Origin: Moniliella sp. 'wahieum'
Taxonomy: Eukaryota; Basidiomycota; Moniliellomycetes; Moniliellales; Moniliellaceae
Length of the DNA: 64,000 bases
Assembly (NCBI GenBank): GCA_003971905.1
Contig: RSEE01000078.1
Location: 248,001-312,000, forward strand
Reading direction: 5' to 3'
The notes under the pieces are model-generated. The model did not search any database. It was not told where the DNA came from and saw nothing but the letters and a program-made list of their open reading frames with translations. Of the stretch, positions 56,601-64,000 are shown one piece after another; the stretch's first letter is position 1, and each line of letters begins with the position of its first letter. A program made the position numbers and the translations under genes.

Positions 56601-58743
56601 CTCCTCTCCCGCCTGACCCTTTGGTTCCTCCTGGTACCTCCAAGAACCGAGTCCCACATCCTCTCGCCTGTGCCTCCGCCCCGATCACGCGAGAACCCAG
56701 TCCCAACAACAAGTCACAGTTCCGAAAGGTCTCTCCTCCCCTTCTGTCTATATTTCCCCTGTCCATGTCTCCTATATCTCTCTGATATGAATGTACACAG
56801 ACACGATACTTCTGCCCACAAACCAGTGCCTACACCACACTTCTTCCCGCACAAAAGCCGACGCCTCTTCGCCGTGGAGAGGGCTTACCCCCGCCTTGTA
56901 TAACCCACAGCTCAGAACCCCTGCTCCTACTAGGTCCAAGTACGAACTGTGACTTGCCGTTCATAGCCCAAGCATTGGTACACATAAGTAATTAACAGGG
57001 GGGCGTCCTGCTGGGAAGGGGGCACCTGTGACACAAGATGCAATACTTGAGTCAAAAACCGCTGCATATTGTCCGGGAATAGAGAGTGAAGCTAGGTGAG
57101 TATACTACTGTTGCGAAGAACCTAATCTAGTATCCCGAATAGTTATTCGCTTTGGTTATGGATTGCACAGGGGAAAGGGCGGGTGGGGAACCTCGTTCAC
57201 GAGACGGGAGGTTCGGAAGGGATATTATATCGACGATGGGTATATCGGATCAAGACTTTTTTTGGATGAAAAAACGTTTGCGATGATGAATAACGGGAAC
57301 CAGTTGGAGACATGCTCATCCTAGTAGTCGGGGGCTCAAAAAACGAAGAGTCTTGATAGTTTGGACTCTTAGCAGGGGAGGTTACCTAAAAGGCTCGGCA
57401 GAGTTATATTAGAAGGAAAAAAGAAGGGGGTGAAGCTGGTGAAGGTGAAGCAAAGATGGTCAAGTTGTCTCCGTGGGGTAAATAATCGCAGCCGAAAGAT
57501 GTAAGACAGCCTCTCTCGTTGGAGGGTATAGTGCGGGGTATAGTGCTAGGGTTCCCCCGCACGGCCCTCAGTTGATCAACGGTGGCTCGCCTATAGCGGG
57601 GGCGGAAGAGTTCGGCTCGCATGCTGCGCACCCCTGCTCACTCATTCTCCCCTCTTCTCACTCCTGTCTCCTTCCCTTCAGACGTTGCTTGAAGAATTGT
57701 GGCTCACCGCTTTACCTTCACGCCTTCTGTCTGAAGTTCATCAATTCGATCACCATCGAGAGAGAGCAAAGAAGGTATACTAGGAAAACACGGAAGAGGG
57801 AGGAGATGTGATTCTACCTACCCCCAGTGGCTCGTCTATTAATAACAGATCCGGAAGAACGAGGAACAAGTGCCTTATTAGCCACAGCAAAATGACGAAA
57901 CGTCTCTGCTTTGAGTATCATTTCCTCTGCCCTCAGAAGTCAGCGACCTAAAAACTGTGAAACCGGTGGTATCGAAGCACAAATGAATTATCGACTTGAA
58001 GGTACACACGGATGAGTTCTCGACGTCCATGAAGGATCAGTGTGGGTGAAGATGGGCGTTCAGGCGGAGATTCAATACTGGCTCAGAATTCCTGTGGGGG
58101 GGGGGGGGCATTGTTGATAAGGCGACTCTGGAGGCTATATAAGGCTGGAGAGCCTGACAATAAGGCAGAGAAAAGGATATAGACGAGGTCTGAGACATGA
58201 CAGAGTGCCTTATATCATCAAGCACAAGTCAATGTGCTTAGAAAGATATATTATAGTTCGTCCATTTGGGCATCCGTGACTTATTCTCTTTCTTCAGTTC
58301 CCTTTCATAACCTGTCAAAGGTTGAGTCATAAGTAACTAGAGTCAGAGGGGAGAAGAGACTATTAATTCCAAGAAACATCCCAGAAACTGACCAGACAAC
58401 TCTCAGTGTAATGTAGATTCTCCTATGTGTGAGTTGGCTGAAACTGGGGTTGGGGTCTGCCTTCGTAAAGCCAGTTCAGAGGTAGAGTCGATCCTGAGAT
58501 TGAGTTGGAAGCCGGCGGAGCTGCAAGCAAGTCATTCTCCACAAATGTAACACATCATGTGTATCCTGGGCAGCGACCCTGTGCCTGCCAAACCCAACCG
58601 CAAGCTCACTGTCACGCACTTGATATACTGGCGATAGAACCACGGCTGTTATTGTATCACTGCACATATATATACCACACAGGAAGAACTATGTCAAAAC
58701 GGTGTGTATATAAAGAGACATGATAAGATATGAACCTATGAAC
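53601..58743. other. Gene-poor block without heptad arrays
   Basis: About 5 kb with no recognisable protein, tRNA or rRNA gene and almost none of the heptad motifs found to its left. It looks more AT-rich, with many TATATA patches (for example 54183-54192, 56428-56435, 56464-56472, 57222-57232). A 51-residue minus-strand frame (53890-54045, MSFGLVSSARTIATFLGL) sits about 140 bases past a TATATATAAG on that strand, but nothing else supports it. A 13-G run lies at 58096-58108. A decayed mobile element is possible; I found no terminal repeats or transposase motif. Confidence 0.45.
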
Positions 58744-59651
58744 TCAGGACAGGTCAGGCTCCTGCTGCAGACCCTTGCGGATCTCAATCAGTAGGTTGGT
58801 CTGCCACCCAGCAAAACGCTTAGTCCGATCAAAGTCTGGACGATGGCGTCAAAGTTTCCAAATCGCCAGCCTCGGCAGCCTCCAGGACCGAGTTGAGGAA
58901 CCTTCCTTCCATAGTCGGGGGGAATGCTGGTCTTGTTGCGCATAAAACTCCATCGCCCGCCCACAGGCAACAAAATCTGGGACAGCAAGGTAGCACAAGC
59001 CAGCGTTCAGGTAATAATCCTTCACACTATAGCGCGTTAGGTTGGACTCGAGACTCATGCTCGCCACTTTTTCCCATTGCTCGACGGCCTGAGGGTACTG
59101 CCCCGTTTCTGCAGCCAGTTGCCCCGCTTCCCCAGACACCCCGAAGCCGTACTGCCGCATGTGTCAGCACATCTCACATTGACAGGGTTAGTTGAGGGAG
59201 GACATACGCCTTTGCGCCTTCTTGGAGGTACCAATCGCAGCTTGGAGGTAAGCCGCGAGCGCCCTCTCTGGATCCTGCGCTTCGTTCTTGAGTAACTCGG
59301 CGATTGCTTTTTGGCGATCGGCTGCCTGGCGGAACTTGCCCTTGGCAAGCAACAGCCACCGTCTTGTCCAGCGCCGCCACAGCAAGTTCCGGACGAACCA
59401 GCTTGAACACCTTGCTAGCTTCCCAATAGGTGGTACTTGCGAACTCAGGCTGGCCACTCGACTCCTCCGTCTCGGCAGCCTTCATGAACGCATGCCCGCT
59501 CTCCTCGTACCGCTTCTCGAGGCGGAACTTGTTCCCGGCGGCCTTGTACAGCTCGGCCGCATCCTCAAGGTTGGACTGCTTATTGCTGAACCACCCTGGA
59601 TGACTTGACCTTCTTGTCACCCAGGCGCAGCATCTCTTCGGCACTGGACAT
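58744..59651 (-). CDS. SEC17: Alpha-SNAP (Sec17), NSF/Sec18 adaptor
   Basis: Binds cis-SNARE complexes and recruits Sec18/NSF for ATP-driven disassembly, so it is needed at every membrane-fusion step. The start MSSAEEMLRLGDKK is at 59651. TPR-like helices follow: DAAELYKAAGNKFRLEKRYEE, AFMKAAETEES, ASTTYWEASKVFKLV, GKFRQAADRQKAIAELL, ERALAAYLQAA. A 56-nt intron (59152-59207, gtatgt..gcggcag) leads to the AGQLAAETGQYPQAVEQWEKV, SLESNLTRYSVKDYYLNAGL and CYLAVPDFVA segments. The end has FDAIVQDFDRTKRFAGWQTN and LLIEIRKGLQQEPDLS once one C is added near 58836; the C-terminal Leu-Leu is needed to stimulate Sec18. Three further indel-type frame changes occur. Length near 290 aa fits the family. Confidence 0.92.
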
Positions 59652-60402
59652 GATGATGGGCGGGTTGGGAGGAGGGTGCGGTAGTATTAGTGACGGCGAT
59701 GGGGGTGGCTTGGGTAGATGATAGGGCTTGATAGGGCCTGATTAATGATGGTGCGTGGGGCGCCTAGCAACAGCCCCTAGCACGCCTAGCAGGCGGCAAC
59801 TACGTAACGCGCCGTGACGTAATGCGCGAAAAGCACACCCGGACGTCATTTCGTTGTTTCAATCTGAGATCTGATCGAGGGCAGTAGCAATCTATCTTCG
59901 ATGCTCTCTCACTGTACCTGAGATCAATCTAGGGCGGATATAAGCACTACAAGCCCGGGTAGGTTTAGTCGTTAACGTTTAACTACCTCCGTTTGTTGAG
60001 GCTGAGCATGTTGAAAAAGTGGGGATGATGGAATCAGAAACAGAGGCACGAAATTGCAATACGAAAGAGAGGGAGACTTGGATTCCAGACCCGAAGATTG
60101 TTCGCTGATGGAAGCTTGAAAGGTGGGGGGTATGCATATACATGTGTGGAATAAAGCCACATGAGAACGAAACGATCGAAGCAGAAATACAGGAATCGGC
60201 GTATAGAGGGCTGGTAGATAGAGTGGGCTGGCGAGGCATCCGCGCATGTCATGACAACACATGGGTTCGGTCCGTGCGAGGCGTTTGAAGGCAAGAAGGC
60301 GTGAAAATCGAGAAAAGTAAAAGCGGCATAAACGAGACTTGTGAGATGGGGGTAGGCGCACACCCCTTGTTGCAGGGGGTCGGCGCAAGCACCAAAGAAT
60401 AG
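59652..60402. other. Intergenic between SEC17 and zinc-finger gene
   Basis: Promoter side of SEC17 and 3' flank of the zinc-finger gene. Open minus-strand frames at 59972-60406 have no family features. No heptad arrays. Confidence 0.4.
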
Positions 60403-61476
60403 TCACGGGGACGTAAGGTTGGGGAACATGTCCAAGATAAGTTCGAGGTGCTCCTGCTGGAGACGCTCGCGCTTGACGTGCCGCGAGAGGCAGTGCCGCT
60501 GGGCATCATGCCGCCGAGCAAAGGCGTGCATGCACCACGGAATGGGCACTGCCATGGCCGTTCCCGCTCCGGGTTGTGGATCTGCATGTGCTGGTGTAGG
60601 TTAGACACACGTACAAATCCCCGGTTGCAGTCCGAGCAACGATGGGGCCGGGCGACGGTGTCGTAAGGCGCGGATTTGGTCCGTTGCACACGCCGGATAC
60701 TGTCCAACTTGGCAAGTGCACCCTGCTGACGCGAGGGCCTGCGCATCACGGGCGAGGACACGGACGGAGTGGAAATGGCAGAGAGGGCCGCATCGGATGC
60801 ATCGGGTGCAACTGCGATAACAGACGCGCCAAACGCGGCAAGATTCGGAGTCGAAGCCCCCTCATTAAAGAGTAGGAAGGGGGGCGTGGGGGAAGGATGC
60901 ACCTAGGGTCGAAAAGAACCATGGCCATGTTTCAAGGCAGGCATTCTCACCCTCGGCCTCGCCAAGCTGCAGGCAAGACTCCCACACTGTTGGTTCAGCG
61001 GTCCACGACGAGAGCGGTGAAACATCCACCGTCGACATATCTTCCGACAGCGGCATTGCAGCGGTTGGGGCAGGGTAATTGTGCCCTGCTAGGGGGATTG
61101 GGCAAGAGGAGGGATAGGGGGAAGAGGTCGAAGCCAATCGGATGAGGGGATTAAAGCAAGTTCCTGGGGTGGAGGGGCAAGCACCCGAAGTTGCGGCCAT
61201 CTGTGGGCTGCCCTGTGCACAGGTGTGGCCAGGCCCTCCTTGGTTCCCTTGGGCGAGAGAGTTACTGGAGTAAGAGTCGGGCTTGACACCGCCAGGGAAT
61301 GTGGCAGCTGAACAGCTGGTGCAGATGTTGACACGGTGGATGACACCATAGGCCAGGCATTCTTTGGGCTGGCACTGGTACCGTCGGGTGGTCAGGAGGT
61401 GTGCCTCCAGTTCTCCGGCGGCCATGGTGAAGAGGGTGGACGTGAGGTGGTCTTCAAGCGAAGAAGTGTGGGACAT
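60403..61476 (-). CDS. C2H2 zinc-finger protein, probable transcription factor
   Basis: The start MSHTSSLEDHL (61476) is chosen for its aacATGtcc context; an in-frame ATG at 61602 would add 42 low-complexity residues. A Cys-containing N-terminal segment (YQCQPKECLAYG..VNICTSCSAATFPGG) precedes a long Ser/Pro-rich activation-type region. One more C in the run at 60879-60884 restores HAPPFLLFNEGASTPNLAAFG. The C-terminus has two adjacent fingers: HRCSDCNRGFVRVSNLHQHMQIH, given here as finger 1 with C-x2-C and H-x3-H, and a second with MHAFARRHDAQRHCLSRH after a frame join near 60545. A basic helix (VKRERLQQEHLELILDMFPN) follows, with the stop at 60403. Two tandem C-terminal fingers fit a fungal DNA-binding regulator; target unknown. 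Confidence 0.75.
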
Positions 61477-63717
61477 GTTGTGAAGCGGGTGTTGGGTGAG
61501 AGGGGGGGGGAATTCAGGCAAGAGGCAGCCATGATTTGCTGGATATTTAACCTGGACAGTGCGGGTACTATTTCCGCGCAATGCGTGACTAGACTCATTC
61601 AAGCGGCAGGATACAAGAGCTTCATGTACATGCGTGCACTATGCGTCAGACTGGAGATCGGAGCCTTCAACGTCAACCTTCCCAGCCTGTGACTAATTCA
61701 TAGTGTACGCGTAAGCGTCGAGCTTGAAGCTTGAGGGACCCTCTGTGCCTGACGACGCGCGAGTCCGACGACTCAGGCACAGCGCCAGTGTATGTGGAGC
61801 GCCGTGTGGTGTGGTGCCTTGTCTTATCTCAGCCCTTGGCGAAGCCGTCGCGGCAGCGAGAGCACATAGTGCGATACGTGGTACCCAGTACCCGGTTCGT
61901 ACCCGAACTCCGAGCACGTACCCTTCCCTGCAGGTGTGGTGAGAAGAAGGCGGCGCTGAAGTCCGACAGGGTCCGAGGCAGAACTGATGTCTTGGTATCG
62001 CAGCGTACCCACCTCCTAGCCAATTATACATTGATCCGATAATCGATCATCATTGAATATTGACACCACTAATCAAATGTGGAATTCAACGTACCCAGTA
62101 TTCAGTAACGACGAACTAGTAACTAGTTCCTACTCAATTGTGCATGATGCCTGTCGAGGACCCCGTCCGCTTTTCTTGGCAGCGACGCCATAGATTGTGA
62201 ACTCGCGCAGTGCTCGCACTCGTTCACGAGTCACGAGTCACTAGTCCTAGCCACTAGTCACTAGTCACTCGTCACCACGACTGGTGGCATGTGGCATTTG
62301 ACGACAGATGTCACACATGTCAAGCAATGTGTCATACATCGTAGCCGATTCTTGAGCGTGTGATAATCGATCGATTATCGAGATTATCTGTGTCTCGTGT
62401 CTGCGGGGGGGGGGGGGCGGACAAGGTCTCTCGGGAACGACGATTATCGATTAAATCTCAAGTAACTACGGTAATTGTAAGGGAAACGAATGCCCCGCAT
62501 GAGTCTAGTTCGTGGCTGAGCTTTGGCCGTTCATGAGCTCCACGGACTGCACGGATCGGAGGCATGTGGGTGCATCTGGTCGAATACGTGCTCTGCGGTC
62601 CAATTAAGCGCCCACATGCTGAGCCGCGATGGGGTGGCGATGATATCGGAATGATCAGCGATCAAGGCTTACTAATGCGAGGCCGAGGCCAACAAGGCTG
62701 CCTGCCCACACACACCACAACAAAGTGCCTGCCTTGCCGTCAATACCCGTGCCTAGCCTCGGCCAGCGGGGGGCGGATGGTAGACCGAGGAGTGCCAGGC
62801 GCAGCTGCGTATCGCCGCTGATGCACGGATGCATATCAATATCACCGCGCACATTGCTTGGGTGCGTGGGAGGGGGGCGGTGGCTTGTGCGGGCTCGGAT
62901 ATGGGATGGGCGGCCGAGTGCCCAGTCTTGGCATGCACGTCGCGCTGTCATGCACATGCGTGTCACACGCATGTCCCACACCCCCCCGTCACATAGTGAC
63001 AGTTCCGATCTAACCCGGCCCGAACAGGCTACCCCACAACAAGACCAGCGAGCGATGATCCGTCAGCTCCCGACCGGTGACCAGTGGCGGGGGTTCCTGT
63101 GAAGCTGTGCTGGTGTGGCAGGGGTGGCCAGGGACCAGGGGCACCTGGAGGGGGGGCTAGGAACTAGGAACAGAGGGGCGTTGAAGTTGTTTGAATCTTC
63201 TCCATGCTGTTACATATCAGTGGCCCTGCTACATATCATTGGCACAGCTTGAGGCAACGCTACGCCTAAAAGGACCTGCTCATCCGGTGGTGTTGCTCGT
63301 TGGCGCCACACACCCGTTAAAAGAACAGAGGAACGTGAGAGGAACCGTCAGCAGAGCAGGACCCTCTCTCGCACCCTTCATCCGTTTCCAAACACGAGGT
63401 AGCGTGCGGCGATATACGGGTGAATGTGGTAGACATCCGAGCGGTGAACGTTGAATCATCTCCATCGCGACTCGGTAGTTAATTCCTTCCAATGCCCTAT
63501 GATCATGCTCGCCGTTTTGTCTTGTGACATTGTATCCTCGCGTCATCAATATCAGCAGCGGGGGAAGAAGAGTTCTTGGATGCGGCCCTGGTAATACTTT
63601 TCGTGGCGCGTTCTTGTCGAATTCTGCTTGTTCCACAACAGCTGAGGAACGCCACAGAGGGTACGGAGCTGGATTGTCGGTGAGCCGAAGGCACACTGCT
63701 GATGGGATCGAGGAGAG
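61477..63717. other. Gene-poor island with heptad repeats
   Basis: No gene recognised. Contains AAGCTTGAAGCTTGAG near 61720, a CACTAGT array at 62225-62272, a 12-G run at 62405-62416 and ATCGATCGATTATCG palindromic runs near 62368. The first 100 bases are the probable promoter of the zinc-finger gene. Confidence 0.45.
62225..62272. repeat. Palindromic heptad array, ACTAGT+C
   Basis: CACGAGT, CACGAGT, CACTAGT, CCTAGC (one base short), CACTAGT, CACTAGT, CACTCGT. The register resumes after the short unit. Confidence 0.9.
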
Positions 63718-64000
63718 TCAGGTGTGGTTGAGCGCATTGCTGTGCTCGACATTGCGACCGTCGGCATCGTCGAATTTGTTGAGCAGTTCTTGCCGGCTCT
63801 CGTCTCCCACATCTCCCGACAGAGCGCTTGCACTGCATCGTAAATGTGGGTTCGTCGTGCGTGCTTCTCCAAGCGGGCAAGAAAAGCGGCAATAAGATAC
63901 TCGTTGCCCTCTCATTGGCCGCAGTACGTGTGGGGGGGGGCAATACACAGTAGGGTCATGAGCATGTCAAAGTGATCCTCTTTCGTACCTTGGGCGTTCT
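63718..64000 (-). CDS. Probable 3' end of a gene entering from the right edge
   Basis: Not recognised. On the minus strand the text TKEDHFDMLMTLL, then EGNEYLIAAFLARLEKHARR and THIYDAVQALCREMWE, then, after a frame join near 63800, DESRQELLNKFDDADGRNVE and a stop at 63718, has the composition of a globular helical protein. A TGA at about 63919 and a C9 run just before it interrupt the frame; this could be a short intron or sequence error. The gene start lies outside the window. Coding is more likely than not, with no family assignment. Confidence 0.35.

Overview
This window looks like nuclear DNA of a GC-rich filamentous or yeast-like fungus, most likely a basidiomycete. The grounds are intron style (short 56-119 nt GT..AG introns with CTAAC/CTGAC branch sites, few per gene), the eukaryotic housekeeping set, two intron-bearing tRNA genes, and a transcription-factor and cell-wall repertoire typical of fungi. 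I cannot name the genus from sequence alone. Nothing in the window is bacterial.

Layout: PRPP synthetase (-) and a ZIP9-type metal transporter (+) diverge at 0.9-4.7 kb, followed by tRNA-Arg(ACG). A long Ser/Pro-rich disordered protein (+) lies at 6.5-10 kb and an orphan CENP-B/pogo-type HTH fragment (-) at 11-11.6 kb. A gene-poor repeat island (11.6-15.6 kb) precedes an RWD+DUF1115 protein (+) and a doubtful gene (17.5-18.2 kb). A dense housekeeping block follows: MET13-type methylenetetrahydrofolate reductase (+), SSL2/XPB helicase (-), signal peptidase subunit SPC2 (+), a CENP-H-like kinetochore protein (-), acylaminoacyl-peptidase (+) and tRNA-Ser(CGA) (-). Two disordered Ser/Pro-rich proteins (-) occupy 31.7-36.7 kb, one with a recurring Lys-Ala-Leu-Gly motif. 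Next come a possible ELYS-like protein (-), a 5.3-kb UBA/RWD/DEVH RNA helicase of the DHX29/DHX57 type (+), a single-pass membrane protein (+) and a GPI-anchored fasciclin protein (-). A 9.3-kb gene-poor block (49.4-58.7 kb) then leads to SEC17/alpha-SNAP (-), a C2H2 zinc-finger protein (-) and, at the right edge, the probable 3' end of another gene (-).

Two observations dominate. First, nearly every conserved gene is interrupted by single-base frame changes, mostly at short homopolymers where adding one base restores the family consensus. This is the signature of an under-polished long-read assembly, not of pseudogenes, so CDS spans below join several reading frames. Second, the intergenic islands are full of 7-bp-periodic arrays in which each unit is a self-complementary hexamer plus one spacer base (AAGCTT, AGTACT, ATGCAT, ACTAGT, ACGCGT, ATCGAT, AGATCT, AGCGCT and others). 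The palindrome can change from unit to unit while the 7-bp register is kept. I know of no named repeat class with this rule, and it is the best candidate here for something undescribed.
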